Shown here: piece after piece, positions 1-8,401 of the stretch
Layout: every line of letters starts with the position of its first letter
How positions within the stretch are numbered: position 1 is the first letter of the stretch
Made by a program: the position numbers and the translations under genes
Source: Micromonospora sp. LH3U1
Lineage (GTDB): Bacteria > Actinomycetota > Actinomycetes > Mycobacteriales > Micromonosporaceae
Length of the DNA: 64,000 nt
Reading direction: 5' to 3'
Assembly (NCBI RefSeq): GCF_028475105.1
Contig: NZ_CP116936.1
Span: forward strand, 1,302,001-1,366,000
The notes under the pieces: generated by a model
Told to the model about the DNA's origin: nothing
What the model saw: only the letters and a program-made list of their open reading frames with translations
The model's database searches: none

Positions 1-1568
1 ATGTTGATGGCAGCGATCTGGCGGGTGCCGTTGAAGACGATGGCGGGGCCGGCAAAGCGGGAGCTGGCGTAGGTCAGTGCCGTCTTGTGCCCGGGACTGT
101 TGAACCAGGCCTCGATCATCTGCTCGGGTGAGGAGTTGCCCGAGGACGCGAACAGGACCTCATGGCCGCAGTGCTCGAAGGCACCCGTATCCAGGTTCTG
201 CTTCACGCATGCTTCCGCAGCGCGTTGTTCCGTTGTGCGCAGCTTGACCTCGGTCAGCCCGAGCGCGCGGCGCCGCTCGTTGAGCAGCACCAGCAGACGT
301 TGTTCGGCGGCAGACACGCCGGTGGACGAGCCGGTGGACTTGCTGGCCGATTTGGTCGGCGATTTGGTCGGCGTCGGCGTCGGCGATTTGGTCGGCGTCG
401 CTGACTTCGTAGGGCTGGAGCTTGGGCGCGAGGTGGCCGAGGCGCCGTCGAGCGCCGCCGGGGAAGGCGATGCGGGCGCGGATTCGGTGGTCTCGGAGCC
501 GGGTGCGGTGATCGCGGTTGAGGGCTCCGCGCCTGTCGCGTTCGCCGGCTGCTGCCCCGGCCCGGCCGTGTAACTGGCGACGACGATTCCTCCCCCTCCG
601 AGCACGGCGACGGCCGCGAGGACGCCCACCAGGGCCTTGGGTAGGGACAGGCCCGCGATGCGGGCCTGCTGCCGCACCCCGGCGGTCTTCGCGTGTGCGC
701 CTGCCGTCGCAACGCCCTGCGACTTGCCGGAGACGGTGTGCGCCTTATGTCTGACCTGCGGGGCGAGGCCGGCCGGAAGCGGCGTGAGCGCGAGGCCCGC
801 CAACAGCCGCTCGGCCGGGACCAGGTCCGACGTGACGTCCCGACAATGCGCGCAGGTCCGAATGTGCCGCGCGAACCGCTTGCGCCACACCGGCGCCGGT
901 CGACCGCGCCATTCGGAGGCCGTGTCGATCAGGTCAGCGCAGCCGGGCCGGGCGGCGAGGGCTCGCACCACCATCCGAGCGGTGTCCAACTGCGCCTTCA
1001 TCCGGGCCACGCGAACGGTCACGTGGTGTGGGTCGAGCTGTAGGGCATCGGCCAGGTCGGCGCGGGAGAGGTGACCCGCCTCGACCAGCCACCACAGGGA
1101 CAGCAGGTGGCGGTGGTCGTCGTCCAGCCAGCGCGTGGCCAGGACGACCTCCCGGCGCTGATCGGACAGGCGAAGCTGGGTCAGGGTCAGGTCCGCGAAA
1201 TCGGAACCCGGATCGATCAGGTTGTCGATGTCCTCCGGCGGCGCTGGTGTGGTGTGCCGGTGCTGTTTGTAGGCACGGATCTCGTTCATGGTGACGGCAA
1301 CCAGCCACGACCGGAAGAGCTGCGGATCGCGTACGCCCGCCAGCCCTCGCACGACGCTCAACATCGTGTCCTGCACGACGTCGTCGACGTCCGCCGATCG
1401 GCTCAGCGCCCGGCCCACGATGTTGTACACCAGTGGCAGATAGTGCAAGACCAATTCGTCCATCGCCGCCTGGTCGCCGCGGCGTGCCGCGTCCACCACC
1501 GCGGCCATGTCGGTCCTGTTCGGGTACGCGTGATAGGTCACGCTCACAACCTCGCCTTCACGGGACAT
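1..1568 (-). CDS. Membrane-anchored ECF sigma factor fused to a CAP/SCP domain (3' end off window)
   Basis: One uninterrupted frame joins four parts. Residues about 20-90 are sigma region 2 and about 140-195 sigma region 4 (HLSRADLADALQLDPHHVTV helix-turn-helix). A zinc-binding HxxxCxxC motif follows (H235, C239, C242), as in anti-sigma factors. A single hydrophobic helix lies near 311-333, then a Ser/Thr/Pro/Lys linker, and from about 415 a CAP/SCP (PR-1-like) domain with FEHCGHE, EQMIEAWFNSPGH and RFAGPAI blocks. The CAP part should be extracytoplasmic and the sigma part cytoplasmic. The ATG at 1568 is used; downstream in-frame GTGs (MSREGEVVSVTYH) are alternatives. The C-terminus lies beyond base 1. 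It is divergent from the ubiquitin-like gene. The ECF family and CAP fold are established; the one-protein sensor-regulator role is inference. Confidence 0.88.
   Translation of the reverse strand, partial: MSREGEVVSVTYHAYPNRTDMAAVVDAARRGDQAAMDELVLHYLPLVYNIVGRALSRSADVDDVVQDTMLSVVRGLAGVRDPQLFRSWLVAVTMNEIRAYKQHRHTTPAPPEDIDNLIDPGSDFADLTLTQLRLSDQRREVVLATRWLDDDHRHLLSLWWLVEAGHLSRADLADALQLDPHHVTVRVARMKAQLDTARMVVRALAARPGCADLIDTASEWRGRPAPVWRKRFARHIRTCAHCRDVTSDLVPAERLLAGLALTPLPAGLAPQVRHKAHTVSGKSQGVATAGAHAKTAGVRQQARIAGLSLPKALVGVLAAVAVLGGGGIVVASYTAGPGQQPANATGAEPSTAITAPGSETTESAPASPSPAALDGASATSRPSSSPTKSATPTKSPTPTPTKSPTKSASKSTGSSTGVSAAEQRLLVLLNERRRALGLTEVKLRTTEQRAAEACVKQNLDTGAFEHCGHEVLFASSGNSSPEQMIEAWFNSPGHKTALTYASSRFAGPAIVFNGTRQIAAIN
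349..402. repeat. Short tandem repeats encoding the Thr-Lys-Ser-Pro linker
   Basis: Three near-identical GATTTGGTCGGC blocks, interrupted by GTCGGC hexamers, lie inside the sigma-CAP gene. On the coding strand they give repeated TKSPT/TPTKS units in the extracytoplasmic linker. The Ser/Thr/Pro-rich composition suggests a flexible, possibly glycosylated spacer; copy number may vary between strains. Confidence 0.8.
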
Positions 1569-1672
1569 CCTCGTACAACGTGGAGATTGGCTGACACCCG
1601 TCCAGGTCACACAAACTGACCAGCTTGGCCAAAGCTGAGGCCGTGTCGGGGGTCTGGGCTAGCGTCTCCGCC

Positions 1673-1981
1673 ATGCCGTTGATCACAATCGCCGACGAAG
1701 CGACCGGAGCGCCGAGCTGGCCCGAGTGGACCATGGAGATCTTCGAGGAGACGGTTCGCCTCGACGAGCTGATCCGACGGCGGGTCTTTCTGGAGGTCGC
1801 CGAGTCCGGCGCGCGCGTCGATCCCGAGGAGCGGAGCCGGGCGACGCTCGAGGCGTTCGGCCGCAACGGTTTCGTGGTGCTGGTCGACGACCGTCAGGTG
1901 ACCAACCTCGACGAGAAGATCCACCTGCACGCGGGGTCCCGGGTCACGTTCCTCAAGCTCGTCCCGCTGGTGGGTGGCTGA
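1673..1981 (+). CDS. Small ubiquitin-like (MoaD/ThiS-type beta-grasp) protein ending in Gly-Gly
   Basis: The 102-residue product has the pattern of a beta-grasp fold: an N-terminal strand (PLITIADEA), a second strand and helix (WTMEIFEETVRLDELI), a central strand (GFVVLVDDRQV) and a last strand running to the C-terminus, VTFLKLVPLVGG. A free terminal Gly-Gly after a hydrophobic strand is the hallmark of MoaD, ThiS and bacterial ubiquitin-like modifiers. No molybdopterin or thiamine gene is nearby. The ATG at 1673 is preferred over an upstream in-frame TTG at 1625 because the domain starts there. Its TGA overlaps the ATG of the DUF4132 gene by one base, so the two are translationally coupled. 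Function is unknown; a sulfur carrier or protein modifier are the two family precedents. Confidence 0.8.
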   Translation: MPLITIADEATGAPSWPEWTMEIFEETVRLDELIRRRVFLEVAESGARVDPEERSRATLEAFGRNGFVVLVDDRQVTNLDEKIHLHAGSRVTFLKLVPLVGG

Positions 1982-4638
1982 TGGGCACGTTCGACCCGGA
2001 GCCAGCACTGCGCCTGGTGGTCAACCGCGTCAAGGGGTGGTATGAGCGGCATGACGGCTTCACCCTCAACCCCACTGATCAGCGGGACTTCGTCAATCAG
2101 CTGGCCACGGTGTGTGGCTGGGCGCCGGCCGACACGGCTCGGGTGCTGCTCGCCGCGCTCAACGACCCGGATGGACCGTACGGTCTTCTTCCCGCACAGC
2201 TAGAACTCATTCCGGAGGCCACGCGACAAGCCGAGCTGCTCGGCGCGGCCGTGGCGGCGCTGAAGGGCGCCGAGGCGGATCACGATCGGCGGGTCGCTGC
2301 GGCGATGACGGTGATCGCAAGCCTGCCGCGCCGCCACACCATCACGAAGGAAACCCCGTTGGGGGAGGCCTGCCGCGAGATGTGGGCCCGGACGGAGCAA
2401 CTCCTGCCCGCGCAGCCGGCAAACGTGCGGCAGGCACTGTTCGACGCGTTGACGGTGCCGGAGCAGGACAGCGACGGGCGGCGCACGCTGATCCGCTGTC
2501 TGCTCTCCGCCGGTGGGCTGGACGGTTCCGGATGGCTGGATCGGCTGGGCGCTCACGCCCGTCTGGATTTCCACGACTGGAGCTGGCGGCTCCGAGAATG
2601 GACGTGGGAGTCCATCCAGACGGAATACCTCGCCGGACGTACGCACCCGGCAGCGCTGGCAACCTGGCGTCGGACGAGGATCGAGCACTTCATTCGTGAC
2701 GTGGGCGACCCGGACGAGACACTGTGGCCCATCCCCAACGTCGGTGAACAGTGGGCCGACCGCGCCATCGCGGACATCGAGGCGATGCCGGAGGAGCGCC
2801 GGTCAGCGTGGCAGGCGCTGCTCGCCCACTGCCTACTCGGCAATGACAAGGCGAGGCCGACCGCCGCCTGGCAGAAGAGCGCCCGACTGCTCCTCGACGC
2901 GGTCGGCGACGACGAGTTCGCCGGCCATGCCGACGAGTGGCTCCCGCTGGTGGGCCTGCCGCGCAGCCTGCCACTGCGCGTGACCACGTGTTGTCGCGGC
3001 CACTTTGGGGACTTTCCGCCACGGCTGCCCGACCGCCACAACGTCGGGCTGCTGTGGGGCCTGATCTGGCTGCGAGCGATGTGCCCGCCGTCGGAGGACA
3101 CCGTGCGCAGCCTCGGGCAGATCGCGGAACGGGCCGCCCGCAAGATTCCCGGCCACGGTCCAGCGAGCCCGAAGTTGGCGAACGTCGCGGTTGCTGCGCT
3201 CGTCGACACCGATCATCCCGCCGCCCTCGCGCAACTGGCCCGGCTGGCGTCGCGGCTGACCTACAAGAGCACGCTGCGCATCGTCGAGAAGGGCCTGACC
3301 AGGCACGCCGAGGCGCTCGGCGTCGGCCGTGAGGACGTCGAGGAGATGGCGCTGCCCGGCTTCGGGCTGCCGCTCGCGGACAAGGTGGGTGACTGCTCGT
3401 ACGAGGTTGAGGTGCGCGGCATCGACGCTGCTGTGGTGTGGCGCAACGCGGACGGCAAGGTGGTCAAGGCCCCTCCGGCGCAGGTGCGTAAGGACCACAG
3501 CGACGAGCTGAAGGAGTTGAAGACGACCGTCGCAGACATCGGCGCCACGCTGGTCGGCACCCGTGATCGCCTGGAGGGGCTGCTGCGGCGCGACCGGGCG
3601 TGGACCGTCGAGCAGTGGCGCGAGCGGTTCCTGGATCACCCGCTGGCCCGGGCCCTGGCCCGGCGGCTGATCTGGACCGTCGACGGCGTCGCCTGCTGCT
3701 GGGGCGGTGCTGCCCTTCGGACCGTGGACGACGAGGTGTTCGAGCCCGCCGACGCCGCCACGGTCCGGCTGTGGCATCCGGTCGACGACACGTCCGCGGT
3801 CGGATCCTGGCGCGACTTCCTGGCCCGGCACGCGATCACCCAGCCGTTCAAGCAGGCGCACCGGGAGCAGTACCTGCTGACCGATGCGGAGCGAACCACC
3901 GGCACCTATTCCAATCGATTCGCCGCGCACATCGTGCGCCAGCATCGCCTCAACGCGCTCCTGTCCCGGCGTGGCTGGTCGTACGTTCGACACCGCAACG
4001 ACGGCGCCTCCTACGACGCGCCTTGGCTGGCCCTTCCCGACTGGGAGTTGCGCGCCGAGCTGAACATCGCCGGGATCGATGACGGCGAAGACCTGACGTT
4101 CGACACGATGTCGACCGATCAGCTGCGGATCACCCGGGAGGACGGCACGCCGGTGCCGCTGGAGCAGGTTCCGGCGGTCGTGCTGAGTGAGGTGATGCGC
4201 GACGTCGACCTGTTCGTGGCCGTGGCCGGGGTGGGCAACGATCCGAACTGGTTCGACGGTGGTCCCCAGGGCCGGTATCGCGACTACTGGGCACGGAACA
4301 GCTTCGGCGACCTCACCCCGCCGGCCCGGACGCGCCGGGAGGTGCTGGTCGAGCTGATCCCTCGGCTGTCGATCGCCGACCGCTGCACCTTCACCGACAG
4401 GTTCCTCGAGGTTTGCGGCGATCTGCACACGTACCGCATCCACTGCGGTTCGGGCAACATCCTGATCGCCCCGGACGACCGCTACCTGTGCATCATCCCG
4501 GAGTCGGCGAAGGCGAAGGAGCCGGAGATGTTCCTGCCCTTCGAAGGCGACAGCCGGCTAGCCGAGATCATCAGCAAGGCGCTGCTGCTGGCGGCCGACA
4601 AGAAGATCAAGGACCCGGTGATCCTGCACCAGTTGTGA
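1981..4638 (+). CDS. DUF4132 domain protein (MolR-like)
   Basis: An 885-residue, probably cytoplasmic protein with no signal peptide or membrane helix. The N-terminal two thirds is helical and repeat-like. From about residue 540 the sequence resembles the DUF4132 region of MolR/YehI-type proteins: HPLARALARRLIWTVDG, then the EVFEPADAATVRLWHPVD segment, then a C-terminal domain around FGDLTPPARTRREVLVELIP. DUF4132 proteins are large and biochemically undefined, and in other bacteria they often sit beside MoxR/VWA genes; none is seen here. It starts on the ATG that overlaps the stop of the Gly-Gly ubiquitin-like gene, so the two proteins are probably made together and may interact. The assignment rests on recalled family motifs. 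Confidence 0.78.
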   Translation: MGTFDPEPALRLVVNRVKGWYERHDGFTLNPTDQRDFVNQLATVCGWAPADTARVLLAALNDPDGPYGLLPAQLELIPEATRQAELLGAAVAALKGAEADHDRRVAAAMTVIASLPRRHTITKETPLGEACREMWARTEQLLPAQPANVRQALFDALTVPEQDSDGRRTLIRCLLSAGGLDGSGWLDRLGAHARLDFHDWSWRLREWTWESIQTEYLAGRTHPAALATWRRTRIEHFIRDVGDPDETLWPIPNVGEQWADRAIADIEAMPEERRSAWQALLAHCLLGNDKARPTAAWQKSARLLLDAVGDDEFAGHADEWLPLVGLPRSLPLRVTTCCRGHFGDFPPRLPDRHNVGLLWGLIWLRAMCPPSEDTVRSLGQIAERAARKIPGHGPASPKLANVAVAALVDTDHPAALAQLARLASRLTYKSTLRIVEKGLTRHAEALGVGREDVEEMALPGFGLPLADKVGDCSYEVEVRGIDAAVVWRNADGKVVKAPPAQVRKDHSDELKELKTTVADIGATLVGTRDRLEGLLRRDRAWTVEQWRERFLDHPLARALARRLIWTVDGVACCWGGAALRTVDDEVFEPADAATVRLWHPVDDTSAVGSWRDFLARHAITQPFKQAHREQYLLTDAERTTGTYSNRFAAHIVRQHRLNALLSRRGWSYVRHRNDGASYDAPWLALPDWELRAELNIAGIDDGEDLTFDTMSTDQLRITREDGTPVPLEQVPAVVLSEVMRDVDLFVAVAGVGNDPNWFDGGPQGRYRDYWARNSFGDLTPPARTRREVLVELIPRLSIADRCTFTDRFLEVCGDLHTYRIHCGSGNILIAPDDRYLCIIPESAKAKEPEMFLPFEGDSRLAEIISKALLLAADKKIKDPVILHQL

Positions 4639-4672
4639 GGCGCTCGGCAGCGGCGTCAGGACAGGACCGGCG

Positions 4673-4703
4673 GCACCAGGGCGGGTTCGACCCGCCCTGG
4701 TGC
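4673..4703. terminator. Bidirectional terminator hairpin
   Basis: Perfect 14-bp arms (GCACCAGGGCGGGT / ACCCGCCCTGGTGC) with a 3-nt loop lie between the convergent DUF4132 gene and the ferredoxin reductase gene. No U-tract is present, as is common for actinomycete terminators. Confidence 0.75.
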
Positions 4704-4752
4704 ACGGCGTGAGCGGTATGCGAACGCGGGCTGCCCCTCGGTTCCTCGTCCT

Positions 4753-5907
4753 TCACCTGATCGCCCAGGCGGCGCCGGTAGCGATGGCCTGCCGCCACGG
4801 GCGGATGGCCTTGGGCGGCATGCCGACGGCGAGGGCGCCGACCAGACGGTCGCCGCTGCGGTACGCGGCCACGAACCGTCGCTGTTCCAGGTTGCCGTCA
4901 ACGACGGCGACCTCGTCGCTGCCGCGCAGGTCACCGTAGGCGTGGATCTTCATGTCGTACTGATCGGACCAGAAGTACGGCACCGGCGCGAACGGCTTAC
5001 GCGCATCGGGATACAGCAGGTTCCGGGCGGCCGCCATGCCCTGCTCGGCGGCGTTGGTGCGGTGCTCGACGCGCATGGTCACCCCGAACAGCGGGTTGTG
5101 CCAGCGAGCGACGTCGCCGGCGCCGTAGACGCCCGGCGCGGCGGCGCTGTACTGGTCGCAGACCAGTCCGTCGGCGATCTCCAGGCCGCTGCCGTCGAGC
5201 CATTCGGTGTTGGGCTGCGACCCGATCGCGACCAGGACCTCGTCGGCTTCGACCAGATCTCCTCCGCTCAGCAGCACACCGGTGTCGGTGACAGCCGTGA
5301 CTGTGACGCCGGTGCGTAGGTCGACGCCGTGTTCGCGGTGCGCTTGAGAGAGGACCCGCCCGATCTGCTCACCGACGGCGTGGGCGAGCGGCACCGGTGC
5401 CGGTTCGAGCAGGACGACGTCGCAGCCGAGGCCGCGGGCCACGGCGGCGCATTCCGCGCCGAGGAACCCGGCGCCGACGACAGCCAACCGGGTGCCGGGC
5501 CGCAAGCTCCGGCGCAGGGTGAGCGCGTCACTGAGGGTACGCAGGACGTGCGCGCCCACGCCCGGAAGCCGCCGCGGTCGCACCCCGGTGGCGATGATCA
5601 GCCCGTCGTAGGGAATCGGGGTGCCGTCGGCCAGCCGCACGATGCGTTCCGCCAGGTCCAGCCCGGTTGCGCGGGCACCGAGCCGCAGGTCCAGGCGCAG
5701 TGCGGTCAGCTGCTCCAGGGTCCGCAGGGCCAGCCGGTCGGCGTCCCAAGCGGAGGCGAGGATCTGCTTGGACAGCGGCGGACGATCGTACGGTGGATCG
5801 ATCTCCGCACCGATCAGCGTGAGGATGCCGTCGTAGCCCTCGCTGCGGAGGGTTTCGGCGGCGGCGAGGCCGGCTGCCGAGGCACCCACCACGACAGCGT
5901 GCTTCAC
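4753..5907 (-). CDS. FAD-dependent ferredoxin reductase
   Basis: The 384-residue product carries an N-terminal FAD-binding Rossmann motif (VVVGASAAGLAAAETL), a second NAD(P)H-binding Rossmann motif (VVGAGFLGAECAAVARGLG) and the FAD-contacting YGAGDVARW block, in the order of the putidaredoxin-reductase/rubredoxin-reductase family. It should pass electrons from NAD(P)H to the 3Fe-4S ferredoxin encoded just upstream and on to the P450. The GTG start overlaps the ferredoxin stop (GTGA). An apparent longer reading frame extending to 6402 runs through the ferredoxin and P450 genes out of frame and is rejected. Pathway and substrate cannot be read from the sequence. Confidence 0.9.
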   Translation of the reverse strand: MKHAVVVGASAAGLAAAETLRSEGYDGILTLIGAEIDPPYDRPPLSKQILASAWDADRLALRTLEQLTALRLDLRLGARATGLDLAERIVRLADGTPIPYDGLIIATGVRPRRLPGVGAHVLRTLSDALTLRRSLRPGTRLAVVGAGFLGAECAAVARGLGCDVVLLEPAPVPLAHAVGEQIGRVLSQAHREHGVDLRTGVTVTAVTDTGVLLSGGDLVEADEVLVAIGSQPNTEWLDGSGLEIADGLVCDQYSAAAPGVYGAGDVARWHNPLFGVTMRVEHRTNAAEQGMAAARNLLYPDARKPFAPVPYFWSDQYDMKIHAYGDLRGSDEVAVVDGNLEQRRFVAAYRSGDRLVGALAVGMPPKAIRPWRQAIATGAAWAIR

Positions 5908-6107
5908 CGCTCCACCAGGCGGATCGCGGCCGCCGGGCAGACAGCAGCCGCCTCGCGCACCTCGTCGTGGTGTTCCGGGCCCGGCTCGGCGTCGAGCACG
6001 ATCGCGACACCGTCCTCGTCGCGTTGGTCGAAGACGTCGGGGGCGACCATCGCGCACTGCCCGGCCGCGACGCACTTCGGTTCGTCGAACTCCACGCGCA
6101 ACGTCAT
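5904..6107 (-). CDS. 3Fe-4S ferredoxin
   Basis: A 67-residue single-cluster ferredoxin. Three cysteines, C12 and C18 in KCVAAGQC and C57 in AVCPAA, with no cysteine at the usual fourth position, indicate a 3Fe-4S cluster like those of ferredoxins that serve actinomycete P450s. It lies 11 bp downstream of the P450 stop and overlaps the reductase start, so the three form one operon and one electron chain. The ATG at 6107 is preceded by GAGAGGCACCGAG, a usable ribosome site. Confidence 0.92.
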   Translation of the reverse strand: MTLRVEFDEPKCVAAGQCAMVAPDVFDQRDEDGVAIVLDAEPGPEHHDEVREAAAVCPAAAIRLVER

Positions 6108-6118
6108 CTCGGTGCCTC

Positions 6119-7330
6119 TCACCAGGTGACCGGCAGGGACTTGAGGCCGTAGGCGACGCCTTCCATGGCGAACTCGACCTCCTCGAACGGCACCGCCAGC
6201 GCCAGGGTCGGAATGCGCTTGTAGAGGGTGCCGTAGACGACCTGCAACTCCACCCGGGCGAGCGACTGCCCGAGGCACTGGTGGGCGCCGTAACCGAACG
6301 CGTGGTGCTGACGGGCGGGCCGCCGCAGGTCGAGCCGCTCCGGGTCTGGAAACTCCTCGGCGTCCCAGTTGGCGCCGGACAGGTCGAAGATGACGCCGTC
6401 ACCGGCCTTGATGACCTTGCCGTGCAGCTCGATGTCCTCGTTGGCGATGCGTCGGATCCCGGTGTGCACGATGGTCAGATAGCGCAGTAGTTCCTCGACC
6501 GCGTTGGCCACGAACTTCGGGTCGTCGTTCTCTCGCAGCAGGGCCAGCTGGTCCGGATTCCGCAACAGCGCGAGAGTGCCCAGGGAGATCATGCTCGCGC
6601 TGGTCTCGTGGCCGGCGATGAGGATGGCCATGGCCATGGTGATGGCTTCCTGAGGGGTCATCTCCCCTACTTTGACCCGACCCGCCATCTCCGACAGCAC
6701 GTCGTCGCCGGGGTCGGACAGCCTGCGCTGGAACAGGTCGCCGATGTATCCGCCCAGCGCCTGGGCGGCCTCCTGAGCCTCCTCGGGCGTCGCCTCATGG
6801 CTGACCAGCTTGTGGCTGGTGGTCTGGAAGAGCTCATGATCCTCGTACGGCGCGCCGAGGATCTCGGTGATGACCATGGTGGGTACCGGCAGACCGAGTG
6901 CCTGAACCAGGTCGGTCGGGTTCGGACCAGCGAGCATCTCGTCGATGAGATTGTCGAGGACCTCCTGGATCCGCGGTCGCAGTGCCTCCACCCGCTTGAC
7001 CATGAAGGGAGCGTTGACCGTGCGGCGCAGACGGGTGTGCTCGGGCGGGTCCGTGTTCGTGATCAGCGCGGGGTGGTGCGGGGCGCCCGCCGCACGGCTG
7101 CGGGTCATGTGCGGATAACCGGGGCGCTTCTCGTTGATGCTGAGCCGTGGGTCGTTCAGCAGGGCGCGCTGGTCGGCGTGGCGGGTGATGAACCACGGTG
7201 TGCTGCCGTCCCAGATCCGCACCTTCCCGACCGGGTTCTCCCGGGTCATCGCGAGGATGGTGGCAGCGGGGGCGAAGGGGCACGCCGACTCACGCGCCGT
7301 CGGGTATTCGGGCACTGTGGTTTCCGACAT
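6119..7330 (-). CDS. Cytochrome P450 (CYP105-like)
   Basis: A 403-residue soluble bacterial P450. It has the I-helix oxygen-activation motif AGHETS (239-244), the K-helix ExxR (E280, R283) and the heme loop FGYGAHQCLG (345-354) with Cys352 as the axial ligand. The ATG at 7330 is preceded by GAGGAG at good spacing and is chosen over an upstream in-frame codon at 7369. First gene of the P450-ferredoxin-reductase operon, so the class I redox chain is complete. Resemblance to the CYP105 group (xenobiotic or natural-product oxidation) is an impression from motifs; the substrate is unknown and no biosynthetic cluster surrounds it. Confidence 0.93.
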   Translation of the reverse strand: MSETTVPEYPTARESACPFAPAATILAMTRENPVGKVRIWDGSTPWFITRHADQRALLNDPRLSINEKRPGYPHMTRSRAAGAPHHPALITNTDPPEHTRLRRTVNAPFMVKRVEALRPRIQEVLDNLIDEMLAGPNPTDLVQALGLPVPTMVITEILGAPYEDHELFQTTSHKLVSHEATPEEAQEAAQALGGYIGDLFQRRLSDPGDDVLSEMAGRVKVGEMTPQEAITMAMAILIAGHETSASMISLGTLALLRNPDQLALLRENDDPKFVANAVEELLRYLTIVHTGIRRIANEDIELHGKVIKAGDGVIFDLSGANWDAEEFPDPERLDLRRPARQHHAFGYGAHQCLGQSLARVELQVVYGTLYKRIPTLALAVPFEEVEFAMEGVAYGLKSLPVTW

Positions 7331-7431
7331 GGGTCTCCTCGGATCGTCACGCGCAGACTGGTGACCCATGCAAACAAAGGGCGCTGACGGAACCTGGACG
7401 CGAACCTGACGGATCCCTGACGTGACTCAGG

Positions 7432-8130
7432 TCACTGTGGGGTGCCGAGCCAGTACCCGAATCCCCGGTGGGTGTGGATCAGATGGGGCGGCGTCTCGTC
7501 CACCTTCTGCCGCAGTCGGGACACCAGCCGTTCGATGGCGTTGACGCCGCGGGCTTCGCTCCAGACCTGCCAGGCCATCTGCTCCTTCGACAACACCCGG
7601 CCAGCATTGAGCAACAGGTGACGCAGGAGCCGGTACTCCGCAGGGGTGACGTCGAGCACCCGATCACCCCGCCACGCCCGGCAGGCGACCTCGTCGAGCA
7701 GCAGGTCACCGTGCCGCAACACGGTTCCCGATCGCGTGTTGGTCCTGTCGCGCAGAAGCACCTGCACGCGGGCCAGCAGCTCCGCGCTCCGGCACGGCTT
7801 GGTGATGTAGTCCTGGACCTCGGTGCCGAGCGAGGGCACCAGAGCCTCCAGAGACTCGCAGGTGGCAAGGCACAGGACCGGGGGACGGTCGGTGAGGGTC
7901 GGACGATCACGGGCGAGGGCTTGAACATCGGGGATCTCCACGTCGACCACGATCAGATCGACGTGATGCTCCCCGAGCAGTCGCAGCGCGGCGGCACCGG
8001 TCGCGGCAGAGGTGACCAGATAGCCCGCAAAGCTCAACTGGGCCGTGAGCGAGGCACGCAGGTCCGGGTCCGGAGCCACCACGAGTAGGCGGAAGTCGTA
8101 TGGAGACCTCGCTGTCTGGACCACGCGCAT
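7432..8130 (-). CDS. Orphan OmpR/PhoB-family response regulator
   Basis: The 232-residue product has a receiver domain (acid pocket D21/D23, phosphoacceptor D63 in VVDVEIPD, K111 in ITKPC) followed by a winged-helix DNA-binding domain (about 135-230, ending LIHTHRGFGYWLG). The ATG at 8130 is preferred (AAAGGTGG upstream) over an in-frame TTG at 8184. No histidine kinase gene adjoins. It is about 100 bp upstream of, and in the same direction as, the P450 operon, and divergent from the carboxypeptidase gene, so either could be a target; that is inference. Confidence 0.9.
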   Translation of the reverse strand: MRVVQTARSPYDFRLLVVAPDPDLRASLTAQLSFAGYLVTSAATGAAALRLLGEHHVDLIVVDVEIPDVQALARDRPTLTDRPPVLCLATCESLEALVPSLGTEVQDYITKPCRSAELLARVQVLLRDRTNTRSGTVLRHGDLLLDEVACRAWRGDRVLDVTPAEYRLLRHLLLNAGRVLSKEQMAWQVWSEARGVNAIERLVSRLRQKVDETPPHLIHTHRGFGYWLGTPQ

Positions 8131-8401
8131 GGTGCGGACCCACCTTTCCAAGACACCGTCCCTCGGCGGGTTGGCGTCGCGCAATGCCTCAAGTAATGCT
8201 CAAATTCGGTTCACCTGCGCCAATGCCGCCGAAAACGCACATACGCTCACCGAACTCGGCTCGCGCACGGCCCTCCCAACCCTTCTCGCAATGCCAACCA
8301 CCGTCGTACCCAGGCCCAACGTACGCGAGTAACCACCGTCTGTCCTTTTTGGATAGCTGGCGAGTACGTCAATCACACCTCGCAAGCAGAAGGAGGGGAG
8401 A

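Noticed and set aside
349..402. Possible CRISPR-like repeat array
   Set aside because: Repeats are 12 bp or less, contiguous, in frame and inside a coding region, with no spacers and no cas genes.
2833..4443. Long open frame of 536 codons on the minus strand opposite the DUF4132 gene
   Set aside because: It mirrors the GC-rich third positions of the plus-strand gene, has no recognisable domain or ribosome site, and the plus-strand gene has clear family motifs.
4753..6402. A single 549-codon minus-strand protein covering reductase, ferredoxin and part of the P450
   Set aside because: Only the part from 5907 to 4753 has reductase motifs; upstream the frame is out of phase with the ferredoxin and P450, which are complete in their own frames.
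4753..8130. Biosynthetic gene cluster around the P450
   Set aside because: No polyketide, peptide, terpene or tailoring genes adjoin; the neighbours are a regulator and a peptidase.
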